Origin: Clostridiales bacterium
GTDB taxonomy: Bacteria > Bacillota > Clostridia > Lachnospirales > WQUN01
Assembly (NCBI GenBank): GCA_031269415.1
Contig: JAISZF010000146.1
Span: 1 to 11,215 of the forward strand
Direction: 5' to 3'
Length of the DNA stretch: 11,215 bases
In this document: in pieces, positions 1 to 6,963 of the stretch
Numbering within the stretch: the stretch's first letter is position 1
Layout: every line of letters starts with the position of its first letter
Position numbers and translations under genes: made by a program
Notes under the pieces: generated by a model
The model's database searches: none
Told to the model about the DNA's origin: nothing
What the model saw: the letters and a program-made list of their open reading frames with translations, nothing else

Positions 1-235
1 GGGGTATATCTCCGTATTCGCGTATTCCGATCGGGCTTGCGGAGTTTCTGTTGAAGGTTTGAAGTATGGGCTTACGAACGCGGTTTTGGAGAGTTCGTTC
101 CCATTGGGGGTCAGCAATGAGTTCGTCGGGAGGAAGGGCCGGGTTTGCGTGAGGGAAGGGGTTCTTCTGATCATCTGCACTCAACAGTTGATAAATTTAT
201 CCAATCTGATACAATGTAATAAAGTCAATCCATAG
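1..235 (+). CDS. Thiamine pyrophosphokinase, C-terminal end (partial)
   Basis: An open frame enters from the left edge (first full codon at 2) and ends at TAG 233-235, giving 77 visible residues. The translation has the C-terminal pattern of bacterial thiamine pyrophosphokinase (thiamine + ATP to thiamine diphosphate + AMP): GVSVEGLKYGL, then a short strand, FPLGVSNEF, and a final strand EGVLLIICTQ. In this family the GxxxxGxKYxL and GxSNEF motifs lie in the thiamine-binding beta-sandwich domain; the catalytic N-terminal domain would lie left of the window. The last 17 or so residues (QLINLSNLIQ onward) run past the usual family end and are encoded by DNA that also looks like the promoter of the next gene, so this tail is probably not functional. 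The identification comes from motif recall, not a search. Confidence 0.8.
   Translation, partial: GYISVFAYSDRACGVSVEGLKYGLTNAVLESSFPLGVSNEFVGRKGRVCVREGVLLIICTQQLINLSNLIQCNKVNP
188..215 (+). promoter_or_regulatory. Predicted sigma-A promoter with extended -10 for the pgcA run
   Basis: A -35 box TTGATA (188-193) is followed after 16 bases by a -10 box TACAAT (210-215), each one mismatch from consensus, and TG at 207-208 forms an extended -10 (TGaTACAAT). Transcription would start near 222, giving a leader of about 30 bases that contains the AGGGAGGT ribosome site. The boxes lie inside the last codons of the thiamine pyrophosphokinase frame. They are visible in the sequence; promoter activity is inferred. 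Confidence 0.6.
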
Positions 236-250
236 ATAAGGGAGGTCTGT

Positions 251-1972
251 ATGGATTATTTAAAAGAGTACCACAACTGGCTGTCGGACGCGGCGGTTGA
301 CGAAAAAACTAAGTCGGAGCTTAAAGCCCTGGAAAACGACGAGAATGAGATAAAGGAACGGTTTTATAAAAACCTGGAATTCGGAACCGGGGGTCTGCGC
401 GGTATTCTGGGGGCCGGCACGAACCGGATGAATATTTACACGGTCAGGAAAGCCACGCAGGGCCTGGCTAACTACATCCTCAAACAGGGTAGGGGAGCCG
501 CGGAAATGGGCGTGGTTATCGCGCATGACTGCCGCCGAATGTCCCGCGAGTTTTGTATCGAATCGGCGTTGGTGCTGAACGGCAACGGCATAAAAACATA
601 TATATTCGACTCGCTGCGCCCCACGCCGGAATTGAGTTTCGCGGTGCGTTATCTGAAATGCAAGGCGGGTATCGTGATCACGGCCAGCCATAATCCTCCG
701 GAGTATAACGGCTATAAGGTCTATTGGGAAGATGGCGGTCAGACGCCGTATCCGCGTGACGGGGAAATTATAGACGAGGTTAACCTGATTGAGGATTTTG
801 CGCAGATTAAGGTCGCGGATCGCGAGGAAGCGGAGCGCCGAGGGCTGTTCGCGCTTGCCGGTCCTGAGGTGGACGACGCGTTTATTGAACAGGTTAAGGC
901 GCAGAGTATTAATCCGGATATTATACCGGAATCCAAGCTGCGAGTTGTTTACACCCCTCTGCACGGAACGGGCAACATACCGGTGCGTAACGTTCTTTAC
1001 GAAGCGGGTTTCAAGTATGTCTACGTCGTTCCCGAACAGGAAGAGCCCGACCCGGATTTCAGCACGGTCAGCTATCCCAACCCGGAAGACCCCAAGGTAT
1101 TCGCGCTGGCTCTGAAAATGGCGGAGAAGGCTGACGCCGATATTATAGTGGGGACTGATCCGGACGCCGACCGCGTCGGGGTTATGATAAAGAACGCCGA
1201 CGGCGAGTATGAAACTCTTACGGGAAATATGACGGGAGTAATATTAACCGAATATATCCTTTCGCAAAAGAAGGCGGCGAACCGGCTGCCGGAAAACGCC
1301 GCGGTTATCTCTACCATTGTGTCCACGGATTTGACCGAGCGGATCGCGTCGGCTTACGGCGCGGCTTATTTTAACGTGCTTACCGGTTTTAAGTATATCG
1401 GCGAGAAGATTAAGGAGTTTGAACAGAGCGGTTCACACACATATGTATTCGGTTTTGAGGAAAGTTACGGATCATTGCCCGGCACATACGCGCGGGACAA
1501 GGACGCGGTCGCGGCGACGCTGATGATCTGCGAAGCCGCCGCTTGGTACGCGAAGGAGGGCAAGACCTTATTAGACGCGCTGAGCGATATTTATAAGAAA
1601 TATGGATACTACAAGGAAACAATTGAGTCTATTACGCTTAAAGGCATCCAGGGCGTGGAGGACATGAAGAAGATTATGGCCGGGCTGCGGAAGAATCCGC
1701 CGGATGAGATCGCGGGGGTGAAGGTCGTCGAGGCCAGGGACTATAAAAATCGCGAGATCAAATACCCAGCGGAGAATAAGACCGGCCCAACCGGGCTGCC
1801 TGTATCCGACGTGCTGTATTATGTGCTGGCCGACGGTTCATGGTTCTGCGTCAGGCCGTCCGGCACCGAGCCTAAAATCAAGATCTACTTCGGCGCCAAA
1901 GCCGGCGGGGAAGAGGCGGCAAGCCAGAGATTATCGGAAGTTATAGCCGGCGTTAAGAAATTAATCAGGTAA
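251..1972 (+). CDS. pgcA: Alpha-phosphoglucomutase / phosphomannomutase family
   Basis: A cytoplasmic enzyme of the alpha-D-phosphohexomutase superfamily. It interconverts glucose 1-phosphate and glucose 6-phosphate and so links glycolysis to nucleotide-sugar and polysaccharide synthesis. At 573 residues it has the length of the Bacillus PgcA type. All four family signatures are present: the phosphoserine loop TASHNP (about 144-149, Ser146), the Mg-binding loop GTDPDADR (about 301-308, Asp303/305/307), the sugar-binding loop GFEESYG (about 401-407) and the phosphate-binding RPSGTEPK (about 535-542). The N-terminal FGTGGLRG stretch is also typical. The ATG at 251 follows AGGGAGGT (239-246) closely, which supports this start. 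It begins 15 bases after the thiamine gene stop and is followed after 18 bases by the aldo/keto reductase. Preference between glucose and mannose phosphates cannot be decided by eye; the PgcA-like length favours glucose. Confidence 0.93.
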   Translation: MDYLKEYHNWLSDAAVDEKTKSELKALENDENEIKERFYKNLEFGTGGLRGILGAGTNRMNIYTVRKATQGLANYILKQGRGAAEMGVVIAHDCRRMSREFCIESALVLNGNGIKTYIFDSLRPTPELSFAVRYLKCKAGIVITASHNPPEYNGYKVYWEDGGQTPYPRDGEIIDEVNLIEDFAQIKVADREEAERRGLFALAGPEVDDAFIEQVKAQSINPDIIPESKLRVVYTPLHGTGNIPVRNVLYEAGFKYVYVVPEQEEPDPDFSTVSYPNPEDPKVFALALKMAEKADADIIVGTDPDADRVGVMIKNADGEYETLTGNMTGVILTEYILSQKKAANRLPENAAVISTIVSTDLTERIASAYGAAYFNVLTGFKYIGEKIKEFEQSGSHTYVFGFEESYGSLPGTYARDKDAVAATLMICEAAAWYAKEGKTLLDALSDIYKKYGYYKETIESITLKGIQGVEDMKKIMAGLRKNPPDEIAGVKVVEARDYKNREIKYPAENKTGPTGLPVSDVLYYVLADGSWFCVRPSGTEPKIKIYFGAKAGGEEAASQRLSEVIAGVKKLIR

Positions 1973-1990
1973 AAACAAAGGGGATACATT

Positions 1991-3091
1991 ATGGACAAGG
2001 ACATGCCGAAACTGGGCTTCGGCGCGATGAGGCTGCCCTATAAAGGCAGCGAAAGCAATATAGATTTGGATCATGTCAAAAAGATGGTTGATCTGTTTCT
2101 GGACAGCGGCTTCAAATATTTTGACACAGCGTATGTTTATCATAACGGAAAGTCCGAGATAGCTTTAAAGGATACCCTGGTAAAACGCCATCCTCGCGGC
2201 TCATATTGGATAGCCACCAAAATGCCCATGTGGAGCGTTCGCAAGGCGGAAGACCTGGATCGTATATTCAATGACCAATTGAAGAAATTAGGCGTGGACT
2301 ACATCGATTATTACCTGCTGCACGCTATGGACAGCGGCCGCGAGGACACGGCGATCAAAACCAAGGCTTACGAATTCGCCGAGCGTATTAAACGTGAAGG
2401 CAAAGCCCGTTTTGTTGGTTTCAGCTTCCATGACTCCGCCGATGTTCTGGAGAGGATCCTCAAAGATCACCCGCGTGTGGATTTTGTCCAGCTTCAGATC
2501 AACTATTCCGACGTTAAAGAGGGTTCCGCGGGAAAACTCTATGATCTGGCGATCAAACACAATAAGCCGATTATAATAATGGAGCCGGTAAAGGGCGGAT
2601 CGCTGGCCAAGTTGGATAAAGACGCCGAGGCGGTACTGAAAGCCGCGCGCCCCAACGATTCCATGGCGTCTTGGGCGCTGCGGTACTGCGCTTCGCTGGC
2701 GGGCGTCTATACCACGTTAAGCGGAATGTCAAATCTTCAACAGGTTGAGGACAATATTAAGACCTTTAAAAACTTTGAACCGCTCACCAAAGCGGAGGAA
2801 GAACTGATAGACCGGGCTTTGCGCGCCGGAAAGGGACCGGCGGTTCCGTGTACCGCCTGCAGGTACTGTCTTGAAACCTGTCCCAAAGATATAGCCATAC
2901 CGGATGTGTTCGCTGTTTATAATCAGTTTAAGCGCTCCGACGACAGGGAAGCGGCGGTTTCGGCGTATGAGGCTATACCGGAGGGCAGGCGCGCCTGGGA
3001 TTGTATCACCTGCGGAGCCTGCGTGGAACACTGCCCGCAGGGTATTAAGATTCCGGAGGAATTGGCCGAGGCCGCGAAAATATTCGCTTAG
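1991..3091 (+). CDS. Aldo/keto reductase with C-terminal 2x[4Fe-4S] ferredoxin-like domain
   Basis: A 366-residue two-part protein. Residues 1 to about 280 form an aldo/keto reductase barrel. FGAMRLP lies near the start, and the catalytic tetrad reads as Asp45 and Tyr50 (FDTAYVY), Lys77 (ATK) and His111 (LLH). The C-terminal part carries two ferredoxin-type motifs, CxxCxxCxxxCP at Cys287/290/293/297 and again at Cys338/341/344/348, which should hold two [4Fe-4S] clusters. Such fusions are common in anaerobic Firmicutes and archaea; the clusters are thought to pass electrons to or from the reductase site, but the natural substrate is usually unknown. The ATG at 1991 follows AAAGGGG at a suitable distance, and the next gene starts 12 bases after the stop. 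It is clearly different from the second aldo/keto reductase in this window, which lacks the Fe-S domain. Confidence 0.93.
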   Translation: MDKDMPKLGFGAMRLPYKGSESNIDLDHVKKMVDLFLDSGFKYFDTAYVYHNGKSEIALKDTLVKRHPRGSYWIATKMPMWSVRKAEDLDRIFNDQLKKLGVDYIDYYLLHAMDSGREDTAIKTKAYEFAERIKREGKARFVGFSFHDSADVLERILKDHPRVDFVQLQINYSDVKEGSAGKLYDLAIKHNKPIIIMEPVKGGSLAKLDKDAEAVLKAARPNDSMASWALRYCASLAGVYTTLSGMSNLQQVEDNIKTFKNFEPLTKAEEELIDRALRAGKGPAVPCTACRYCLETCPKDIAIPDVFAVYNQFKRSDDREAAVSAYEAIPEGRRAWDCITCGACVEHCPQGIKIPEELAEAAKIFA

Positions 3092-3103
3092 AAGGGGAAT
3101 GAT

Positions 3104-3481
3104 ATGATCGTTCAAAGCAAGTTCGCTCATTATAATTTCAATGTGTATGATTTGGATAAAGCCCTGGATTTCTATAAAAAGGCGCTCAATTTAACTGAGA
3201 AACGCCGCCGCGCCTCTGAAGACGGCTCGTTTATACTGGTTTATCTGACTGACGGGCAGACGCCTTTTGAGTTGGAGCTTACATGGCTTCGAGAGTGGGA
3301 TAGGCCGTATAACATGGGAGATAACGAGGTTCATCTCTGTGTTTCGGTAGCCGGTGATTACGGCGAGGTGTTTAAGTACCACAAGGAAAACGGCTGGGTT
3401 TGCTATGAAAATACCGCCATGGGCTTGTATTTCATCAGCGACCCGGACGATCACTGGATAGAAGTCGTTAAAGAGAAGTAG
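3104..3481 (+). CDS. VOC-family protein, glyoxalase I-like
   Basis: A 125-residue vicinal-oxygen-chelate protein made of two beta-alpha-beta-beta-beta modules. Aligned from memory with bacterial glyoxalase I, all four metal positions seem to be kept: His9 (FAHYNF), Glu58 (ELELT), His77 (EVHLCV) and Glu120 (HWIEVV). The module around DLDKALDFYKKALNL is the classic first helix of the fold. If it is a true lactoylglutathione-lyase-type enzyme, it would convert the hemithioacetal of methylglyoxal and a thiol to a thioester in the cytoplasm. It starts 12 bases after the Fe-S aldo/keto reductase, behind AAGGGG, and ends 3 bases before the next gene, so the genes are probably co-translated. Other VOC roles (antibiotic resistance, dioxygenase, isomerase) remain possible; the kept metal ligands favour the glyoxalase reading. 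Confidence 0.82.
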   Translation: MIVQSKFAHYNFNVYDLDKALDFYKKALNLTEKRRRASEDGSFILVYLTDGQTPFELELTWLREWDRPYNMGDNEVHLCVSVAGDYGEVFKYHKENGWVCYENTAMGLYFISDPDDHWIEVVKEK

Positions 3482-3484
3482 ACC

Positions 3485-3781
3485 ATGAATAGCAAAACCT
3501 ATGAATATGACGCGGTTATCCAATCGGCGGAGGGCGGCGGTTCCTCGAAAGGCGGAGCGTATGTAATTTTTCCTTACGACGTACGCGCGGAGTTCGGCAA
3601 GGGCAGAGCGAAAGTCCACGCCACTTTTGACGGCGAGCCGTATGACGGCAGTGTGGTCAATATGGGCGTGAAGAACGAGGACGGATCGATTTGCTATATC
3701 ATTGGCGTCCTGAAGGATATTCGCGCCAAAATCGGGAAACAGCCCGGCGGCACGGTGAGGGTGACTGTGCGGGAACGCTGA
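3485..3781 (+). CDS. DUF1905 domain protein
   Basis: A 98-residue protein that matches the small DUF1905 beta-barrel family over its whole length. The recognisable pieces are the opening YEYDAVIQSAEG, the central GRAKVHATFDGEPYDGS and the closing GVLKDIRAKIGKQPGG with TVRVTV. The function of this family is not known; in many genomes it stands alone or is fused to a YdeI-like domain. No signal peptide or membrane segment is visible. The ATG at 3485 is 3 bases after the VOC stop, and a purine-rich stretch at the end of the VOC gene can act as its ribosome site, so translation is probably coupled. It is the last gene of the + strand run, 55 bases before the terminator hairpin. Confidence 0.8.
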   Translation: MNSKTYEYDAVIQSAEGGGSSKGGAYVIFPYDVRAEFGKGRAKVHATFDGEPYDGSVVNMGVKNEDGSICYIIGVLKDIRAKIGKQPGGTVRVTVRER

Positions 3782-3835
3782 ACAATATTAGTATACTTTA
3801 CTTGTATAGTAATCACAAACTGTACGAATTGCAGA

Positions 3836-3880
3836 AAAACAAGGCTGCTGATTTATTCGATAATCTGGCAGCCTTGTTTT
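3836..3880. terminator. Bidirectional rho-independent terminator between convergent operons
   Basis: A perfect 13-base inverted repeat pairs AAAACAAGGCTGC (3836-3848) with GCAGCCTTGTTTT (3868-3880). The 19-base loop can extend the stem with GATT/AATC pairs. The A-rich left flank and T-rich right flank give a U-tract in both directions. It lies 55 bases after the DUF1905 stop and 13 bases past the kinase stop on the other strand, so it fits as the shared end of both transcripts. The rest of the gap (3782-3835) shows only a weak 5-base palindrome (TATAC/GTATA near 3792-3808). Confidence 0.88.
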
Positions 3881-3893
3881 GTTAGCAGCCGCT

Positions 3894-5006
3894 TTATTTT
3901 ATCCGCGCTTTTATTTCTGATGCCTTTTTTATCAGTGCCCCGCTGTCAGGCGCGTATCCGTTGGTGATATAAAAAAACGTAGCGGCGTTCGCGATTGCCA
4001 ATCTGTTTTCAAGGTTCAAATTGCCCAAGTCGGCAGTTAGGTATCCTCCGTTGAAAGTATCACCGGCACCGGTTGTAATAACAGCTTTTTCACAATGGAA
4101 CTGCGGCATGGATGCTGATTCTTCAACATTTGCCCCCGCCGCGAAATAAGGCGTATGTACGATTATTTCATTTATTCCGATTTTTCGCCTAAGTAGCTTA
4201 AGACTTTTTTCAACCGAATCAATATCGGAACTGAAAGTCGCGCCGAAGCGCGAAAACAGGAATTCCGCCTCACTCTCATTCAAACTAAGCGTCATGGGCG
4301 TGTTTTGATTTAGTTCGCCGATAAGATCCAATGTCTTGATCAATGCTTCACGCGATCGTATTCTAAGGTCAGCGAAATCAAAAAACATGCGCGTATTACA
4401 TTCAATTAACAGATGTCGGCAAATCTCTGCCAATACCTCATCAAATGCCGGCATACTCGCCCAATACCCAAGCGCTACAATATCAGCGTCCGTAAAGTAT
4501 GATTTTAGCGATCCTATATCCAGCGCACCCGTCAGACATGTCCAGTTGAATTCCTCTAATTCTTTCAAATGCGCAAGCATGATTTTACCGTCACCGAATT
4601 CCAATATTTGGTTAATAGCGGGGTCGCCTATTGGCACAAGCGTACAGCTTTCCATCAGTTTCACAAAAGCGGGGTCAAGAGATGTTTTTCCGAAAAAGCC
4701 GATCAAAGTCGGCTTTAGCCCAAGACAACCTATCGTATTGGCGGTGTTGCCCGTAAACCCTCCATATTTGCGGCGTTTCCGTATAATTTCCACAGAAACG
4801 CCACCTTCTCCACGTTTTACGATCAATTCGCCAAAACTCTTCATACTTTCATACGCAGTGTATTTAGAAAGGCTTTCCCGACTTTTCACCGGCTGCCAAA
4901 CTTCATCGACGCATCCGTCAATCCCGAGTGTGATTTTTCCGGAAACCGTAGAAAAATAATCCCTTATAGCGTCAATATCTACATAACACCAGTTTTTATC
5001 AAACAC
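3894..5006 (-). CDS. PfkB-family carbohydrate kinase
   Basis: A 370-residue ribokinase/PfkB-superfamily sugar kinase that would phosphorylate a sugar or ketose with ATP in the cytoplasm. The C-terminal signature TTGAGDTFNGG (about 311-321) contains the anion-hole loop and the catalytic base Asp316. An N-terminal LGIDGCVDEV (about 27-36) and GGFTGNTAN (about 82-90) fit the substrate-binding side, with a lid-like insert between them as in the subfamily that opens with a 'DGFVDE'-type motif. The start is GTG (5004-5006), behind a moderate AGGTGGG site (5015-5021) at 8 bases. It begins 16 bases after the M24-like gene stop and is the last gene of the - strand operon, just before the terminator. 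Next to an isomerase and an aldolase it probably makes the sugar phosphate that the aldolase cleaves. The substrate is not readable; the residues match no well-known fructokinase or ribokinase that I can recall. Confidence 0.88.
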   Translation of the reverse strand: MFDKNWCYVDIDAIRDYFSTVSGKITLGIDGCVDEVWQPVKSRESLSKYTAYESMKSFGELIVKRGEGGVSVEIIRKRRKYGGFTGNTANTIGCLGLKPTLIGFFGKTSLDPAFVKLMESCTLVPIGDPAINQILEFGDGKIMLAHLKELEEFNWTCLTGALDIGSLKSYFTDADIVALGYWASMPAFDEVLAEICRHLLIECNTRMFFDFADLRIRSREALIKTLDLIGELNQNTPMTLSLNESEAEFLFSRFGATFSSDIDSVEKSLKLLRRKIGINEIIVHTPYFAAGANVEESASMPQFHCEKAVITTGAGDTFNGGYLTADLGNLNLENRLAIANAATFFYITNGYAPDSGALIKKASEIKARIK

Positions 5007-5014
5007 TTTACCAA

Positions 5015-5021
5015 CCCACCT
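5015..5021 (-). promoter_or_regulatory. Ribosome binding site deciding the GTG start of the PfkB kinase
   Basis: AGGTGGG on the - strand, 8 bases before the GTG codon at 5004-5006. It is a partial match to the anti-Shine-Dalgarno sequence, and no other start codon in this frame lies between it and the stop of the preceding gene. Confidence 0.5.
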
Positions 5022-5022
5022 G

Positions 5023-6120
5023 TCACAGTGTCAAAATATCCGGACGTCGAATAATCCCGCCACTGACTTTAATATTTTTATAAGGGAAAGTACCGGTATG
5101 CGTTAAAATACGTGCGGAGCCGCCTGTTATTAAGATGGTATCCTCACTCTTGGTGCCCGTGATGGTTGGGTTCCACGCGTAAGCCTGATTATTATGTATC
5201 AAAAACGTATTTTCTTCATTCGCGACGTAATCGCGGGCACCATAGCCGGTCAGCCCGCCCTGGTGATGCAATTTCCATTCCTCCGGATAGCCTGCTTTAC
5301 GATATGACTCCAACGCGCGTAAAAACACATCCCGCAGCGTGACGCCGGGCGAGGTATCTGAGATGAGTTGTGCGTCTATCTCCGCAACGGCGTTATGTCT
5401 TTGACGGAGCTCGTCTGAAAGGCTTCCCAAAGAAACCATTCTGGACGCCGACGCTATGAGTCCATGTCTGCGTGCGCACATTGCCAGCATAGCCGTCTTT
5501 TGAAGCCGCGCGGCAGTGGGCAATGGGTGTCGGTACCTGATGATACGTTCGTCAAACGCGATCAGTAATGTAATAGGTTCTATCCCTTTTTTCCATAACA
5601 TTGAGCTGAGCCGACCGGCGGCTTCAAACTCCGTAACCCCGGGTTTTAAGCCTGTGCATATATCCTCCAGGACGGCGGCTGATTCCCGGCATAAGCAAGC
5701 GTAACGATCCATCTCGGATTCTTGAAGAACACTGCGCAGTTTTATGATGTCGTCCATAATCAACGTATCGGCGAGGCACGGGCGACCGTCCAGCGCGTTG
5801 TTAATAAACGCGGCATTGTTTTTTCCAAGTTCCTGCCACGGAAATCCCGTGGTTTCTATTGCCCGGCTGATTTCGGGGACTTCCTCATCCAGCAGTCGAG
5901 GTCGTTCTATGTTATTCGCAATTAAATATACTTTTGCGGGCGATATCAGAAGTGGCGCGCATGAGAGCTCAGAGGCTAAGCCGATAAACCCTCTGCCCCC
6001 ACATGTAAGCCAGGAAAAATTGCCCTGATCGGTTATCAGTATTCCGCCGGCGTTTTTTGCGTCAGCCAATAGACGGAGTTTTGCGATTTTTATCTTAAAC
6101 TCTTCTATAAGTGTACTCAT
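5023..6120 (-). CDS. M24 'pita-bread' (Xaa-Pro peptidase/creatinase-like) protein, probably not a metallopeptidase
   Basis: A 365-residue protein with the two-domain layout of the M24/creatinase family. The N-terminal domain (about 1-130) carries GILITDQGNFSWLTCGGRG, and the C-terminal pita-bread domain (about 137-345) opens with ESEMDRYACLCRESAAVLE and has the PGVTEFE motif near 160-166. Of the five usual metal ligands (Asp, Asp, His, Glu, Glu) only a His (285 or 286, LHHQGGLTGY) and the last Glu (Glu326, SEDTILIT) can be placed. The two Asp positions fall in MCARRHGLIASASRMV, and the first Glu in AYAWNP appears to be Asn317. It should therefore not be an ordinary dinuclear peptidase; creatinase shows that this fold can work without metals. 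The ATG follows AAAGGGGAG, which overlaps the aldolase stop. Its place between aldolase and kinase points to a role on the same substrate, but that role is unknown. Confidence 0.82.
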   Translation of the reverse strand: MSTLIEEFKIKIAKLRLLADAKNAGGILITDQGNFSWLTCGGRGFIGLASELSCAPLLISPAKVYLIANNIERPRLLDEEVPEISRAIETTGFPWQELGKNNAAFINNALDGRPCLADTLIMDDIIKLRSVLQESEMDRYACLCRESAAVLEDICTGLKPGVTEFEAAGRLSSMLWKKGIEPITLLIAFDERIIRYRHPLPTAARLQKTAMLAMCARRHGLIASASRMVSLGSLSDELRQRHNAVAEIDAQLISDTSPGVTLRDVFLRALESYRKAGYPEEWKLHHQGGLTGYGARDYVANEENTFLIHNNQAYAWNPTITGTKSEDTILITGGSARILTHTGTFPYKNIKVSGGIIRRPDILTL

Positions 6121-6132
6121 ACAGTCTCCCCT

Positions 6133-6960
6133 TTAAATCCGAGCGAATACACACATCAACTCTTTAACGCAAATCCATACTTCTTCAGTCATTTCTCGCG
6201 ATATAATATGCCAAGGCTTACCGTTTAAAATCCCTTGACTCACACACCGCGCGGTCACATCCAGCATGGATGTAAAGATATTGATCTTGCTTATGCCTGC
6301 CAGGACAGCGTTTTGAAAATCCAAATGACTAAGCCCTGATCCTCCATGCAGTACCAAGGCGCAGGCGGTGGAAGCGCGGATCTCTCGCAGTCGGTTGAGA
6401 TCTAGGCATGGGACGCCTTTATAGTGTCCATGCATATTACCGATCGCCACCGCCAGCGCGTCAACGCCTGTATTGCGCACGAATTCGCCGGCTTCTTCCG
6501 GTTTCGTAAGATTTTCAGTTTGTATTTCCGCGCCTTCCGCGAATCCCATATACCCCAGCTCGCCTTCTACGGAAATACCTGCGCTATGAGCCGCTTTAAC
6601 AATCTCAGAGGTTAGCGAAACGTTTTCTTCGAAAGATAGAGAGGAGCCATCGAACATAATAGATGAAAATCCCATTTGGATAGCCCGTAGTGCCGCATCA
6701 TACCCGCCGTGATCCAGATGGACAGCTACAGGTGATTTCGTTCGTTCCGCCATACGAATCATCATATTTACGAGGTCTTCTGAGTGCCTGCGCCACTCAA
6801 GAAAGGGGGCGGGCAGACCCATAATCACCGGCTGGTTTAAATCTTCGGCGGCGTTTATTATCGCGTCCGCGTATTCCAATCCTACCACGTTAAACATACC
6901 TACTCCTTGGTGATTCGCGCGTGCCGTATCTAAGATTTCTTTAAGCGGTAATAAGGGCAT
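6133..6960 (-). CDS. Class II (zinc) fructose-bisphosphate/tagatose-bisphosphate-type aldolase
   Basis: A 275-residue class II aldolase of the FbaA/KbaY/GatY family, which splits a ketose mono- or bisphosphate into dihydroxyacetone phosphate and an aldehyde using Zn2+. The first active-site motif is VAVHLDHGG, with catalytic Asp83 and zinc ligand His84. The other zinc ligands are His177 (NMHGHYKG) and His205 (LVLHGGSGL). VEGELGYMG (Glu132/Glu134), SSIMFDGS and the phosphate-binding KINIFT (225-230) are all in place, so the enzyme looks active. The ATG is 7 bases after GGAGGGG (6968-6974) and 3 bases after the isomerase-like stop. The short C-terminal segment MCVFARI ends where the M24-like ribosome site begins. 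True fructose-1,6-bisphosphate aldolase is less likely, because the gene sits in a sugar-specific operon with its own isomerase and kinase. Confidence 0.9.
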   Translation of the reverse strand: MPLLPLKEILDTARANHQGVGMFNVVGLEYADAIINAAEDLNQPVIMGLPAPFLEWRRHSEDLVNMMIRMAERTKSPVAVHLDHGGYDAALRAIQMGFSSIMFDGSSLSFEENVSLTSEIVKAAHSAGISVEGELGYMGFAEGAEIQTENLTKPEEAGEFVRNTGVDALAVAIGNMHGHYKGVPCLDLNRLREIRASTACALVLHGGSGLSHLDFQNAVLAGISKINIFTSMLDVTARCVSQGILNGKPWHIISREMTEEVWICVKELMCVFARI

Positions 6961-6963
6961 ATG

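Noticed and set aside
260..964. A 234-codon open frame on the - strand, opposite the phosphoglucomutase gene.
   Set aside because: It lies wholly antisense to a gene with all four phosphohexomutase motifs. Its translation has no recognisable domain and it has no convincing ribosome site, so it is a codon-bias shadow.
3792..3808. Short palindrome TATAC-N7-GTATA in the convergent gap, considered as an operator or promoter.
   Set aside because: Only 5 bases per arm, in a gap where neither flanking gene starts; it is no better than chance.
3691..3885. A 64-codon + strand frame running from the DUF1905 gene through the terminator hairpin.
   Set aside because: It overlaps DUF1905 in another frame and includes the terminator stem, so it is unlikely to be translated.
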